A DNA stretch of 64,000 bases, taken from the NCBI RefSeq assembly GCF_024355225.1, contig NZ_VCNH01000008.1, positions 3,100,001 to 3,164,000 of the forward strand, written 5' to 3'. A program made the position numbers and the translations under genes. Numbering within the stretch: the first letter of the stretch is position 1; each line of letters opens with the position of its first letter. The notes below the pieces were generated by a model. The model was not told where the DNA came from, searched no databases, and was given only the letters and a program-made list of their open reading frames with translations. The stretch comes from Roseovarius sp. M141 (GTDB taxonomy: Bacteria; Pseudomonadota; Alphaproteobacteria; Rhodobacterales; Rhodobacteraceae). Shown piece by piece: positions 11,991-22,786 of this stretch.

Positions 11991-13619
11991 TCAGCCCGTG
12001 AACCACCAGCGGCTGGGGCCGCGTGCGCCGTCCAGTTCCCAGCTCGGCGCAAGATTTTCACCGACCGAGACGTTATTGCGCACCGCGTAGACGAAGTTGT
12101 TGAAGAACGGGATGATCGTACCGCCATCATCGCGGGCCAGCAGCGCCATTTCGCGATACATCTCGCCGCGCAAACTGTCGTCCAGTTCGGCCTTCGCCTG
12201 GACCAGCAGCTTGTTGAAGTCCTCGTTCTGCCAGTGCGATTCGTTCCATGCAGCATCGGATGCGTAAGCAAGGCTGTACATCACGTCGGGCGTGGGGCGC
12301 GCGCCCCAGCTGACAGCCGTGAACGGCTTTTTCAGCCAGACATCCGAGTAGTAGCCGTCATTCGGCTCGCGCACGACGTTCACCTTGATGCCGGCCTTGC
12401 TGGCTTGCTCTGAATAGAGCACGCACATGTCGACGGCGCCGGAAAAGACCGAGTCGGCGGTGCTGATGCTTACCTCGACGCCTTCGGCGCCGGCCTTTTT
12501 CAGCAGCGATTTCGCCTGATCGGGATCGTATTCGCGCTGCTCAATGCCTTCGGGGAAATAGGGCATCGCCGGGCTGTGGTGGAAATCATTGCCCTTCGTT
12601 GCCTCGCCAAAGGCGATCTTCGCGATGATCTCGTCGCGATCCATCGCCAGTTTCAGCGCGTTGCGCACATTCACATCGTTGAAGGGTGCGGTATCGCAGA
12701 ACATCGGCATCGTGATCGCAGCAGCCGACGGCACGCTAAGGATTTCAATCGACGGATCGCGCTCCAGTAGCGCCTTGGTCTTGAGATCGACGAGCGAGAT
12801 CGCATCGACATCGCCAGTCACCAACGCGGTCTGGCGGGCGTTGGGATCGTTCAGCACCAGCATCAGCAGCTTGTCAAAATACGCACCCTCCAGGTGCCAG
12901 CCGTCGTGACGCGACAAGCGGAACTGAACGCCCCAATCAGCATCGTCGATCTTGTAGGGGCCGGACCCGTCGCCCGACTGCCAGTCGATGCCGCCCTCCC
13001 CATCGCTGGGGCAAATGGCAAAGTGGTAGTCGGTCATCAGCCACGGCACGTCCGCATTGCCGGCATCCAGTTCGACCACGACCGCATGATCGCCGTCGGC
13101 GCGAATGTCGGTGACCGACGACAGCAAGGATTTCGCCGCTGATGTCGATTTTTCGCCCCGGTGGAAGTTCAGCGAATTGACCACATCCTCGGATGTCACA
13201 GGCTTGCCGCTGTGGAACGTGGCGTCGGGCGTGATCTCGAATGTCCAGACCGACGCGTCGTCGTTCGGCTCCCACCCGGTCGCCAGATCGTTGCCGAGCG
13301 TGCCGTCCGAATTGATCATCGTCAGGTAGCTGCGATACTGGTGCGCCAGATAGATCTGCTGGCGGCTGACATAAGTGCCCGGATCGTGGTTGTCCGACGA
13401 GTTGCCGTCATGGATGCCAAAGCGGAACGTGCCACCCTTTTGCGGGGTGGCCGCCCGCGCCTTGCCGGTCCACAGCCCGCCTGCCGCGCCGGCGCCGATA
13501 CCCACCAGCGCCGAATTGTTGATGAATGCGCGACGGGACATGCTGCCGCTGCGCGCGGCGCTGTCCAGCGTGGCGGTCACGCTTGAATTGTTGGTCTTGG
13601 ACTGAGTGTGCTTGGTCAT
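11991..13619 (-). CDS. Peptide-type ABC transporter substrate-binding protein, copy 2 (family 5)
   Basis: A 542-residue paralogue of the downstream binding protein, first gene of the transporter operon. It has a Tat leader (SRRAFINN near residue 29, then a Gly/Ala-rich hydrophobic stretch) probably cut after GKARA. GAGGAAA precedes ATG 13619. Two tandem binding proteins that share one membrane complex usually widen ligand range or differ in affinity. The copies differ mostly in the N-terminal third and in surface positions while keeping long identical blocks, which fits an old duplication. Confidence 0.92.
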   Translation of the reverse strand: MTKHTQSKTNNSSVTATLDSAARSGSMSRRAFINNSALVGIGAGAAGGLWTGKARAATPQKGGTFRFGIHDGNSSDNHDPGTYVSRQQIYLAHQYRSYLTMINSDGTLGNDLATGWEPNDDASVWTFEITPDATFHSGKPVTSEDVVNSLNFHRGEKSTSAAKSLLSSVTDIRADGDHAVVVELDAGNADVPWLMTDYHFAICPSDGEGGIDWQSGDGSGPYKIDDADWGVQFRLSRHDGWHLEGAYFDKLLMLVLNDPNARQTALVTGDVDAISLVDLKTKALLERDPSIEILSVPSAAAITMPMFCDTAPFNDVNVRNALKLAMDRDEIIAKIAFGEATKGNDFHHSPAMPYFPEGIEQREYDPDQAKSLLKKAGAEGVEVSISTADSVFSGAVDMCVLYSEQASKAGIKVNVVREPNDGYYSDVWLKKPFTAVSWGARPTPDVMYSLAYASDAAWNESHWQNEDFNKLLVQAKAELDDSLRGEMYREMALLARDDGGTIIPFFNNFVYAVRNNVSVGENLAPSWELDGARGPSRWWFTG

Positions 13620-14003
13620 TCAGATTTCCTCTGTCAATTGGAATGAGTAATCGCGCGTCGCACCGGGCTGGCCCGCAAGGATATCAAAGGGATGGGGCCG
13701 AAGGCGGCCCGGCCGTGTCAGGCCGCCGCTGCGCGGATCTGCGCAGCTCTCGCGCGAGGGCATCTGCCCCAGCGCGGGAAGGGTGCAAAGCGAGTGGCTT
13801 GATTGCAACATGGGGCTAGGGGAACATGAAACACGCCAGATCGCCAGCGGAAATCTATAGCAAACCCGTACATTTGGGGGTTGACGATGTGCCGTGCCAC
13901 CCGCGCAACGTTAAACTAACATTTGCACCACTACTCTGGCGGTCGGGATATGTCGCAAACAAAGGATTAGTCGCCGGTCACGGCCAATCTGACGATCTGG
14001 CCG
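13620..14003. other. Leader region of the ABC operon and end of rarA
   Basis: No gene is seen. Bases 13728-13747 form a 7-bp hairpin in the presumed leader of the first binding-protein gene, and further GC-rich stems lie at about 13690-13725. Near 13980-14010 a 7-bp stem (ACGGCCA with TGGCCGT) is followed on the minus strand by T-rich sequence and may terminate rarA. The ABC operon promoter should lie about 13830-13920, which is more AT-rich, but no clear -35/-10 pair stands out. Confidence 0.5.
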
Positions 14004-15320
14004 TCACGATCCTCGCTTGAGCCGCAGCTTGGTAAAATAGTCCAACCGCTTCTTCAGTTCGCGCTCGAACCCACGTTCGACCGGTTGATAGAGAATGGGG
14101 CGTTTCATGGTCTCGGGGAAATAATTCTGGCCTGAAAACCCGTCCTCGGCATCGTGGTCATAGGCATAGCCCGCGCCATACCCCTGCTCTTTCATCAGCT
14201 TGGTCGGGGCGTTCAGGATGTGTTTCGGCGGTGGCTCGGAGCCGGTTTTCTTGGCCTCGCGCATCGCAGCCTTGAAGGCGGCGTACCCGGCGTTCGATTT
14301 CGGCGCCAGCGCCAGATACGTCACCGCCTGCCCCAGCGCCAATTCGCCTTCGGGACTGCCCAGACGCTCGTACGTTTCCCACGCATCCAGACAGACACGG
14401 TGGGCGTGCGTGTCGGCCAGCCCGATATCCTCGACCGCCATGCGCGTGATTCGCCGCGCCAGATAGCGCGGATCCTCGCCCCCCGTCAGCATCCGTGCCA
14501 GCCAGTAGAGCGCCGCGTCGGGATCAGACCCGCGCACCGATTTATGCAGGGCCGAGATCAGATTGTAATGCTCATCACCCGATTTGTCGTATTTCGCGGC
14601 CCGCCGCATCAGGCGGCTGGCAAGGCCCTCGGTGTCCAGCTTGCCGGTGACCTTCCACGCGACGATCTGCTCAATCAGGTTCAGCAGGGCGCGGCCATCG
14701 CCGTCGGCCATTTCCAGCAGCGCCTCGCGGGCCGGGCCGTCCAACGGCAGCGCGCGACCCATCTCGCGCTCGGCCCGCTGGGCAAGCCGTTCCAGATCCG
14801 AAAAGGCCAGCCGCGTCAGCACCAACACCTGGCTGCGGGACAAAAGCGCCGCGTTCAGTTCGAAGCTGGGGTTTTCGGTCGTGGCGCCGACCAACAGGAT
14901 CGTGCCATCCTCCATAAAGGGCAAAAACCCGTCCTGCTGCGCCTTGTTGAAACGGTGAATTTCGTCGACGAACAGCAGTGTCCCCTGCCCGTTCTGGCGG
15001 CGGTGACGGGCCTCCTGAAACACCTTCTTCAGGTCGGCCACGCCAGAGAAGATCGCGCTGATCTGCACGAAATGCAGATCCGTCTCATCCGCCAGAAGGC
15101 GCGCGATGGTCGTCTTGCCCACCCCGGGTGGGCCCCAGAAGATGAGCGAGCCAAGGCTGCCCGCCGCCAGCATCACCCCCAGAGGTGCCTCCGGGCCCAG
15201 CACCTGCTCCTGACCGATCACCTCATCCAGCGCCTTGGGGCGCAAACGGTCCGCCAAGGGGCGGTGGCCCTGCTGTGGCGTTTCCGGCGCGGCTTCCCCG
15301 GTATCGAACAGATCCGCCAT
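14004..15320 (-). CDS. rarA: Replication-associated recombination protein A (AAA ATPase)
   Basis: A 438-residue AAA+ ATPase of the RarA/MgsA (WRNIP1) family, which acts at stalled replication forks. Walker A GPPGVGKTT is at residues 63-71, Walker B/DExH-like FVDEIHRFNKAQQD near 117, sensor region GATTENPSF, and the C-terminal tetramerisation domain with RYLARRITRMAVEDIGLAD. Length and N terminus (RPLADRLRP) match the family. It starts three bases after the stop of the protease gene, so the two form an operon. Confidence 0.96.
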   Translation of the reverse strand: MADLFDTGEAAPETPQQGHRPLADRLRPKALDEVIGQEQVLGPEAPLGVMLAAGSLGSLIFWGPPGVGKTTIARLLADETDLHFVQISAIFSGVADLKKVFQEARHRRQNGQGTLLFVDEIHRFNKAQQDGFLPFMEDGTILLVGATTENPSFELNAALLSRSQVLVLTRLAFSDLERLAQRAEREMGRALPLDGPAREALLEMADGDGRALLNLIEQIVAWKVTGKLDTEGLASRLMRRAAKYDKSGDEHYNLISALHKSVRGSDPDAALYWLARMLTGGEDPRYLARRITRMAVEDIGLADTHAHRVCLDAWETYERLGSPEGELALGQAVTYLALAPKSNAGYAAFKAAMREAKKTGSEPPPKHILNAPTKLMKEQGYGAGYAYDHDAEDGFSGQNYFPETMKRPILYQPVERGFERELKKRLDYFTKLRLKRGS

Positions 15321-15323
15321 CGC

Positions 15324-16706
15324 CTACAGCCGGAACCGCATGGTCAGCCGCCGCTGTCCACGTTGCACATCCAGCGCCAGCCGACCCCGCGCGCGCTCCA
15401 ACGCCGCGCTGGCGTCGGTGCTGGTCGCGACCTCAGCGCCGTTTATGCTCAGCAGGGTGTCGCCCGCGCGCAGCCCGGCCCGCGCACCGATTTCACCCGG
15501 ATCGACGACCAGAACCCCGGACGACGCCGTGAGGGGCAGGTCGTATTCCGCCATCACGGCCGGATTGATCGTGCTGAGGGTCACCCCCGGCAGGGCAGCC
15601 CGCGCGCCGGTTGTCAGCGTGGCGCGCGGCGGCGATTCAGGCGCGCGCTGCATCGGCACGGCGATGTCGCGCTGAACGCCGCCTTGAACGGCCGTGACCA
15701 TCAGTTCCGCCCCGATCCCGGCGACGGTCATCCGATAGATCATCTCGGCGGGGCCGTTCACCTCCTGCCCGGCAACGGACAAAATCACGTCACCGGGGTT
15801 CAACCCCGCCGCGCCAAAGGGGCTGGCCGGGTGCATATCCGACAGAATGATACCGCCGGATCGGGCCAATCCCAGCCCCTCGGCCATGTCGTAGGTGACG
15901 GGCTGGCCGGTGATACCGGCCCAAGGGCGTTCGAATTTTGTGGCGCCCGCGCGGGCCTGCTCCATGAACTGGCGCACCAGCGTCGCGGGAATGGCAAAGC
16001 CGATACCGTTTGAACCACCCGACCGGCTGAGAATGGACGTGTTGACCCCAATGAGACGACCATTGGTATCCACCAGCGCGCCGCCCGAATTACCGGGGTT
16101 GATCGGCGCATCGGTCTGAATGAAATAGCCGCGCGTATTGCCCGTTACAGTACCTGACCGCGCGAGGCCGGACACGATCCCGCTGCTGACGGTCTGGCCC
16201 ACACCAAAGGGGTTGCCGACAGCCAGCGCCAGCTCGCCAACTTCGACGTTTTCGCTGTCGCGCAGGGTTAACGCAGGCAGATCCTCCGCGCCGGTCAGTT
16301 GCAGGATGGCCAGATCGCTTTCCTCGTCGGCCAGAAGGACGGTGGCATCATATTCGCGCCGGTCATTCAGCACGACACGGATGTCTGTCGCCTGCCCCAC
16401 CACATGATAGTTCGACACGACCATACCATCCGATGCCAGAATTACACCGGACCCCAGCGAGTTTTCCACCCGCGGGCGCTGCGCGCCGAAGTTCTGGAAC
16501 AATTGGCCAAAGAACGGATCATCTGCAAAGGGGCTGGCGCGGCCCTCGATCACACGGCGGGCGTAGATGTTGACGACTGCCGGTGTCACCGCCTTGACCA
16601 CAGGCACAAAACCCAACTGGATTTCTGTCTGACTGGTCGGAACCTGAGTTTCGGCCACAGCGGGGCTGCTGAGCACCAGCAATGCAATGGCAATCGATCT
16701 GAGCAT
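15324..16706 (-). CDS. DegP/DegQ-type periplasmic serine protease
   Basis: A 460-residue trypsin-like protease for periplasmic protein quality control. Signal peptide 1-18 (cut after AVA); catalytic triad H101 (SNYHVV), D131 (SDLAIL) and S207 (PGNSGGAL); then two PDZ domains, about 255-345 and 370-455. GGAG eight bases before ATG 16706 fits the start. It is closer to the shorter DegQ/DegS-like members found beside rarA in alphaproteobacteria than to full DegP, and the exact paralogue name is uncertain. Confidence 0.93.
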   Translation of the reverse strand: MLRSIAIALLVLSSPAVAETQVPTSQTEIQLGFVPVVKAVTPAVVNIYARRVIEGRASPFADDPFFGQLFQNFGAQRPRVENSLGSGVILASDGMVVSNYHVVGQATDIRVVLNDRREYDATVLLADEESDLAILQLTGAEDLPALTLRDSENVEVGELALAVGNPFGVGQTVSSGIVSGLARSGTVTGNTRGYFIQTDAPINPGNSGGALVDTNGRLIGVNTSILSRSGGSNGIGFAIPATLVRQFMEQARAGATKFERPWAGITGQPVTYDMAEGLGLARSGGIILSDMHPASPFGAAGLNPGDVILSVAGQEVNGPAEMIYRMTVAGIGAELMVTAVQGGVQRDIAVPMQRAPESPPRATLTTGARAALPGVTLSTINPAVMAEYDLPLTASSGVLVVDPGEIGARAGLRAGDTLLSINGAEVATSTDASAALERARGRLALDVQRGQRRLTMRFRL

Positions 16707-16788
16707 CGCGCGTCTCCGTCATCTGTGCTCGACGGATATGCGCGCCCCGGCGCCCGATTGCAAGTTTGCGCCGCGCACCCAGATACGC

Positions 16789-16815
16789 AAAAGCCCCCGC
16801 CGATCCGGCGGGGGC
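16789..16815 (-). terminator. Terminator at the end of the ribosomal alpha operon
   Basis: A 10-bp perfect stem (16793-16802 with 16806-16815, three-base loop) followed on the minus strand by TTTT. It lies about 30 bases after the rplQ stop and marks the end of the whole ribosomal supercluster. Confidence 0.88.
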
Positions 16816-16846
16816 CTCGCAAACTCCGACCCTTGCGGGCGGTGCT

Positions 16847-17272
16847 TCAGTCTTCGTCCATCGACGCCAGTTCGGCAGCGACGCGTTCCTTGTCGCCCTT
16901 GCCCTTGGCAGCGGGATCGCGGTCGACGAATTCGATGATTGCCATCGGCGCCATGTCGCCATAGCGAAAGCCGGCCTTCAGGACGCGGACGTAACCGCCC
17001 TGACGATCCTTGTAGCGGGGGCCGAGGATGTCGAACAGTTTCGTGACATACTGGTCCTGCTTCAACTGCGAAGCCGCCTGGCGGCGCGCGTGCAGATCGC
17101 CGCGTTTGCCCAACGTGATCATCTTTTCGATGATTCGGCGCAGCTCCTTGGCCTTGGGCAGGGTCGTCTTGATCTGCTCATGTTCGATGAGCGAGCCAGC
17201 CATATTCGCCCACAGCGCCTTGCGGTGCTCGTGGGTGCGGTTCAGGCGGCGGTAACCTCTTGCGTGACGCAT
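16847..17272 (-). CDS. rplQ: 50S ribosomal protein L17
   Basis: A 141-residue L17 with the family start [19 protein letters not shown] and the block [15 protein letters not shown]. It has a short charged tail ending MDED beyond the conserved core. As in most bacteria it is last in the alpha operon, after rpoA. A 9-bp intercistronic hairpin (17359-17367 with 17378-17386) separates it from rpoA and may set the rpoA/L17 ratio. Confidence 0.98.
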   Translation of the reverse strand: MRHARGYRRLNRTHEHRKALWANMAGSLIEHEQIKTTLPKAKELRRIIEKMITLGKRGDLHARRQAASQLKQDQYVTKLFDILGPRYKDRQGGYVRVLKAGFRYGDMAPMAIIEFVDRDPAAKGKGDKERVAAELASMDED

Positions 17273-17392
17273 TTTCTATACTCCTAAACGTGTTTTGCTT
17301 TGTCCGGCGGCGTGATGCGTGTCAGGCCGCTCTCCTTGGGGCTTCAGGCCCGGTATTTGCAGGCCGGACGATATGGCCCGGCCTGCGAATTC

Positions 17393-18409
17393 TTAAAAGG
17401 CGTCTTCGAACTTCTTCGCCAGATCCTCGATATTGTCGGGCGGCCAATCCTCGACGTCCATGCCCAGATGCAGGCCCATACCCGACAGCACTTCCTTGAT
17501 CTCGTTCAAGGACTTGCGGCCAAAGTTCGGCGTGCGCAGCATTTCGGCTTCGGTCTTCTGGATCAGATCGCCGATATAAACGATATTGTCGTTCTTGAGG
17601 CAGTTGGCCGAGCGCACCGACAGTTCCAGTTCGTCGACCTTCTTCAGCAGAAGCGGGTTGAACTCCAGCCCGTCATCGTCTTCGGGGCGGCCTGCGCTTT
17701 CTGGCTCGTCAAAGTTGACGAAGATGCTCAGCTGGTCCTGCAGAATACGCGCGGCATAGGCCACGGCATCGTCGGGCGTGATCGAGCCATCCGTTTCGAT
17801 CTTCATCGTCAGCTTGTCATAGTCCAGCACCTGGCCTTCACGGGTAGGCTGCACATCATAGCTGACGCGGCGGATGGGGCTGTAGATCGCATCGATCGGG
17901 ATCATGCCGATCGGCGCGTCCTCGGGCTTGTTCTTGTCGGCGGCAACGTAGCCTTTGCCAGTGCCGACGGTCAGTTCCATGAACAGGTCCGCACCCTCGT
18001 CGAGGTGGCAGATCACATGCTCGCGGTTCAGGATCTCAATGCCACTGCTGTCCGAGATGTCGCCCGCGGTCACGATGCCCGGACCCTTGACGTTGATCGA
18101 CAGACGCTTGGGGCCTTCGACCTCCATGCGGATGGCGACGCCCTTGAGGTTCAGGATGATGTCGGTAACGTCCTCGCGGACACCCGCCACGGACGAAAAT
18201 TCATGCAGCACGTTGTCGATCTGCACAGAGGTGATCGCGGCCCCCTGAAGCGACGACAGCAAAACGCGGCGCAACGCGTTGCCCAGCGTCAGACCAAAGC
18301 CGCGCTCCAGCGGTTCGGCGACGACAGTGGCCTGACGCAGCGGGTCATTGCCCGGCTTGACGTCCAGCTGTGTCGGCTTGATCAGTTCAGCCCAGTTCTT
18401 GTGGATCAT
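17393..18409 (-). CDS. rpoA: DNA-directed RNA polymerase subunit alpha
   Basis: Alpha subunit of RNA polymerase, 338 residues. The N-terminal assembly domain includes [18 protein letters not shown], and the C-terminal domain (about 250 on) has [22 protein letters not shown], which binds UP elements and activators. ATG 18409 has GGAGGG eight bases upstream and gives the family N terminus [12 protein letters not shown]; the open frame starts four codons earlier. The acidic tail ends EDAF. Confidence 0.98.
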   Translation of the reverse strand: MIHKNWAELIKPTQLDVKPGNDPLRQATVVAEPLERGFGLTLGNALRRVLLSSLQGAAITSVQIDNVLHEFSSVAGVREDVTDIILNLKGVAIRMEVEGPKRLSINVKGPGIVTAGDISDSSGIEILNREHVICHLDEGADLFMELTVGTGKGYVAADKNKPEDAPIGMIPIDAIYSPIRRVSYDVQPTREGQVLDYDKLTMKIETDGSITPDDAVAYAARILQDQLSIFVNFDEPESAGRPEDDDGLEFNPLLLKKVDELELSVRSANCLKNDNIVYIGDLIQKTEAEMLRTPNFGRKSLNEIKEVLSGMGLHLGMDVEDWPPDNIEDLAKKFEDAF

Positions 18410-18475
18410 GTGTCCCTCCATACCAGTCCTGCCCGCATGTCCGACGGCCAGAACGCCCGAGGTTTAAAATGACGT

Positions 18476-18509
18476 AAGTGGGGCTGCGCGGACATGCGCA
18501 GCCCCACTT
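18476..18509 (-). promoter_or_regulatory. Perfect 14-bp hairpin between rpsK and rpoA
   Basis: Stem 18476-18489 with 18496-18509, six-base loop, no mismatch. It begins 12 bases after the rpsK stop and ends about 67 bases before the rpoA start. No T-run follows, so it may be an intercistronic mRNA element rather than a terminator. Confidence 0.7.
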
Positions 18510-18521
18510 GAAACAATAGCC

Positions 18522-18911
18522 TTAAACGCGGCGGCGCTTCGGCGGACGGCAGCCGTTATGCGCCATCGGCGTCACGTCGCGGATGGACGTGATGTTGAAG
18601 CCGACAGCAGCCAGGGCGCGCAATGCGCTTTCACGGCCGGAACCGGGCCCCTGCACTTCGACTTCGAGCGTACGCATGCCGTGATCCTGGGCTTTCTTGC
18701 CCGCATCTTCGGCGGCCATCTGGGCAGCGTAGGGCGTCGACTTGCGCGACCCCTTGAAGCCACAGGTGCCGGCCGAGGACCATGCAATTGCGTTGCCCTG
18801 AACGTCGGAGATCAGGATCTTGGTGTTGTTGAAGGACGAGTTCACATGAGCAACGCCTGTGGCGATGTTCTTGGAAACCTTCTTCTTTGTGCGTTTGGTA
18901 TCGCGTGCCAT
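18522..18911 (-). CDS. rpsK: 30S ribosomal protein S11
   Basis: A 129-residue S11, part of the small-subunit platform. Family blocks [29 protein letters not shown] and [17 protein letters not shown] are present, and the basic tail [10 protein letters not shown] is typical. It lies 15 bases after rpsM in the alpha operon. Confidence 0.98.
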   Translation of the reverse strand: MARDTKRTKKKVSKNIATGVAHVNSSFNNTKILISDVQGNAIAWSSAGTCGFKGSRKSTPYAAQMAAEDAGKKAQDHGMRTLEVEVQGPGSGRESALRALAAVGFNITSIRDVTPMAHNGCRPPKRRRV

Positions 18912-18926
18912 ATCCGATGCCCTCCC

Positions 18927-19301
18927 TTATTTCTTCTTGCCGGCAATGGCCTTTGCGGGGCCTTTGCGGGTGCGGGCGTTGGTATGGGTGCGCTGGCCGC
19001 GAACCGGCAGGTTCCGGCGGTGGCGCAGACCGCGGTAGCAACCAAGGTCCATCAGACGCTTGATGTTCATCTGCGTCTCGCGGCGCAGGTCACCCTCGAC
19101 GGTCAGGTTCGCGTCGATATACTCGCGCAGCGCTACCGTTTCGGTATCGCTCAGCTCGTTGACACGGCGCGTCTGGTCGATGCCGACCGCGTCGCAAATG
19201 GTTTTTGCGGTCGAGGGACCGATACCGGTGACGTAGGTAAGGGCAATGGGAACCCGTTTATGCGTCGGGATGTTGACGCCGGCGATACGTGCCACGTGCA
19301 T
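18927..19301 (-). CDS. rpsM: 30S ribosomal protein S13
   Basis: A 124-residue S13 of the small-subunit head. The start is set at ATG 19301 ([12 protein letters not shown]); the open frame runs 15 codons further without family support. The tail is lysine-rich and ends GKKK. It is first in the alpha operon, about 235 bases after adk, and a promoter-like pair lies in that gap. Confidence 0.97.
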   Translation of the reverse strand: MHVARIAGVNIPTHKRVPIALTYVTGIGPSTAKTICDAVGIDQTRRVNELSDTETVALREYIDANLTVEGDLRRETQMNIKRLMDLGCYRGLRHRRNLPVRGQRTHTNARTRKGPAKAIAGKKK

Positions 19302-19451
19302 ATTCCTTTTTCGTTGCGGGTCCGTAATGCCGGACCCTTTTTTCACAACGTAGGCCCGAGGCGCATGGCGCCCGAGCCGCAGCTGAATTCAGGTAATCGA
19401 TTCGGTCTTGGGAACAGTCCCATGGGAATCAAGCCCCTTGCGGGATGCTGC

Positions 19452-19480
19452 TGGTTAGGAGGAATTGCAGGGGGCGTCAA
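19452..19480 (-). promoter_or_regulatory. Candidate sigma70 promoter before rpsM
   Basis: On the minus strand TTGACG and TAACCA are separated by exactly 17 bases, about 150 bases before the rpsM start. The -35 is strong and the -10 only fair (TAnnnA-like). It would let the alpha operon be transcribed independently of secY-adk. Confidence 0.45.
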
Positions 19481-19536
19481 GGGCGCGGTGGCAAACTAAA
19501 CCACCCCACCCGATTTCACCGGTTCCCCAGCCCATC

Positions 19537-20184
19537 TCAGCCCTGGAGAATGTCGGCTATGCTGCTTTGCACATCTTCGACCGCACCCAGCCCGTCAATG
19601 CTGCTGAGCATGTCTTTGGCATAGTAATACCCGATCAGCGGCGACGTTTTCTTGTAATATTCCATGAGGCGATTGCGCAGCGCCTCTTCGTTGTCGTCGG
19701 CGCGGCGGGTGAACTCATGCGTCTCGCCGCAGGTCGTGCAAACGCCGTCTTGCGGGATCGGCTTGGTATTATCGTTATAAACCGCGCCACACCCGGCGCA
19801 GGTCGAGCGCGCAGTGATGCGACCGACCAAGGCTTCATCATCGACCTGCATCTCGATCACGGCATCCAGGGTTTCGCCGCACTCGGACAGCAGCTGCCCC
19901 AGCGCGTCCGCCTGGGGCAAGGTCCGCGGAAAACCATCAAAGATGAAACCGCCGTGCTTGTCGCCTTCCAGCTTCTCGCGGATCAGGCCGATGACGATCT
20001 CGTCCGTCACCAGTTCGCCGCGGGCCATGACATCGGCAACGCGCTTGCCCATCTCGGTGCCGCTATCCTTGGCCTCGCGCAGCATATCGCCGGTGCTCAG
20101 CTGGATCATGTCGCGGGTGGCAACCAGATGATGTGCCTGAGTGCCCTTGCCCGCGCCCGGCGGTCCGAGAAGAATGATGTTCAT
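19537..20184 (-). CDS. adk: Adenylate kinase with zinc-type lid
   Basis: Interconverts ATP, AMP and ADP. P-loop GPPGAGKGT is at residues 8-15, and the 215-residue length is that of a long-form enzyme. The lid holds C129-x2-C132 and C149-x2-C152, the four-cysteine pattern of zinc-binding lids, unlike the zinc-free lid of E. coli. It starts one base after the secY stop, so it is in the same operon. Confidence 0.97.
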   Translation of the reverse strand: MNIILLGPPGAGKGTQAHHLVATRDMIQLSTGDMLREAKDSGTEMGKRVADVMARGELVTDEIVIGLIREKLEGDKHGGFIFDGFPRTLPQADALGQLLSECGETLDAVIEMQVDDEALVGRITARSTCAGCGAVYNDNTKPIPQDGVCTTCGETHEFTRRADDNEEALRNRLMEYYKKTSPLIGYYYAKDMLSSIDGLGAVEDVQSSIADILQG

Positions 20185-21552
<1,368 letters not shown>

Positions 21553-21664
21553 TCGGCTCTCTTTCGGAATGACAACGCCGCCGACTGCTGTTTTCCAGCG
21601 GCCCGGCGGCGTGTTTTGAAAAACTAGGGAGTATGTAAGCGGCGCGGAGGCCGCTCACAACCTC

Positions 21665-22147
21665 TTATTCAGCCGCTTGAGCCGCCGATGCGCCGGTCAG
21701 CGTCAGCGAACCGCCCGCCTTTTCGACCGCCTCGACCGCCGATTTGGAGGCGCCGGTGACTTCCAGCGTGATCTTGGAGGTGACGTCGCCCTTGGCCAGA
21801 ACCCGCACACCGTCCAGCTTGCGGCGCACCAGACCGGACGCGATCAACGCGTCCTCGGTGATGGCGCTGCCAGCATCCAGGTTGCCGCCGTCGATGAATT
21901 TCTGGATCAGACCCAGATTGACCACGGCATATGCCTTGCGGTTCGGCTTGTTGAAGCCGCGCTTGGGCAGACGCTGATAGAGCGGCATCTGGCCGCCTTC
22001 AAAGCCCTTGATCGCAACGCCCGAGCGGGATTTCTGACCCTTGATACCACGGCCGGCAGTCTTGCCCATGCCCGAGCCGGGGCCACGGCCAACGCGCTTT
22101 TTGCGCTTGGTTGCGCCTTCGTTATCGTGCAGTTCATGCAGCTTCAT
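21665..22147 (-). CDS. rplO: 50S ribosomal protein L15
   Basis: A 160-residue L15 of the large subunit. ATG 22147 with AAGGAGAAG just upstream gives [22 protein letters not shown], the family N terminus; the open frame runs 54 codons further into non-coding sequence. It heads a transcript of rplO-secY-adk, because the usual upstream neighbour rpmD is separated by two foreign genes and a terminator. Confidence 0.97.
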   Translation of the reverse strand: MKLHELHDNEGATKRKKRVGRGPGSGMGKTAGRGIKGQKSRSGVAIKGFEGGQMPLYQRLPKRGFNKPNRKAYAVVNLGLIQKFIDGGNLDAGSAITEDALIASGLVRRKLDGVRVLAKGDVTSKITLEVTGASKSAVEAVEKAGGSLTLTGASAAQAAE

Positions 22148-22245
22148 GTCGCTTCTCCTTGTGCCGGATGCGACCCCCAGCGACGGGAGCGGCCGAACGC
22201 GGCTTGATTGGGTTTCGAGTCGGCACGGGTGCCAACACTCGGGCG

Positions 22246-22274
22246 CGTATAGCGGGCCGCTACCGCTCTTGCAA
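22246..22274 (-). promoter_or_regulatory. Sigma70-like promoter of rplO-secY-adk with an 18-bp palindrome over the -35
   Basis: On the minus strand TTGCAA (22274-22269), a 17-base spacer and TATACG (22251-22246). The -35 is the centre of a perfect 18-bp palindrome, 22263-22280. The palindrome could be an operator, or the transcript-end hairpin of the upstream ectC gene. Confidence 0.7.
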
Positions 22275-22305
22275 GAGCGGTGGCGCCACGCAGTGGCGTC
22301 CAACC

Positions 22306-22689
22306 TCATTCCGCTTGGTTGTAACTGCCGTCCGCGTCATGTGTCTCGGCCCCTGTCAGAGCGGGCGTGAAAATACACAGAAGGCGCAAGTCCGTCTTGG
22401 CACGGATGATATGTGCATCATGCGCATCCAGAACGTACATCGTGCCGGGGCGCAGCGGCCATTTTCGCCCGGTGGCGACTTCCTCGACCTCGCCTTCGCC
22501 TTCAATGCAATAATTTGCCTCGATATGGTGCTTGTACTCCAGTCGCTGGATACTGCCCGCACGGATCAGCGTGTCGTGAAACGAATATCCCAGCCCATCA
22601 CGTGCCAGCAGTATGCGGCGGCTGTCGAATGCGTCGCCGGTGACATGATCCGCAGTGCCAAGAACATCCGCGAGGGTTTTCAGGATCAT
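22306..22689 (-). CDS. Solitary L-ectoine synthase-like protein (EctC family)
   Basis: A 127-residue cupin matching ectoine synthase, which cyclises N-gamma-acetyl-diaminobutyrate to ectoine. Residues E57, Y85 and H93 fall at the positions reported as metal ligands in characterised EctC, and [19 protein letters not shown] and [14 protein letters not shown] are close to the family consensus. ATG 22689 is chosen; the frame is open 12 codons further. No ectA, ectB, ectD or ask gene is nearby, so the enzyme may use a precursor from elsewhere, act on another substrate, or run in reverse. It sits inside the ribosomal cluster between rpmD and rplO. Confidence 0.88.
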   Translation of the reverse strand: MILKTLADVLGTADHVTGDAFDSRRILLARDGLGYSFHDTLIRAGSIQRLEYKHHIEANYCIEGEGEVEEVATGRKWPLRPGTMYVLDAHDAHIIRAKTDLRLLCIFTPALTGAETHDADGSYNQAE

Positions 22690-22786
22690 CCGATAGCTCC
22701 ATCGTTTTGGGCGCAAAGCGGCCACGACTTGACTTTGTTAACCTTTGTTAATTTACTTGTGAAATTCCACAACGAGGCATTTCCTT

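Noticed and set aside
13845-13872. GGAAC-N16-CGCC as an EcfG promoter
   Set aside because: The -10 does not match CGTT and no plus-strand gene follows.
14154-16013. 619-codon plus-strand frame across rarA and the protease gene
   Set aside because: It spans two well-supported minus-strand genes and their junction, with Arg/Gln-rich shadow composition.
17359-17386. Hairpin between rpoA and rplQ as a terminator
   Set aside because: No T-run on the minus strand, and rplQ must be transcribed; it is more likely an mRNA stabiliser.
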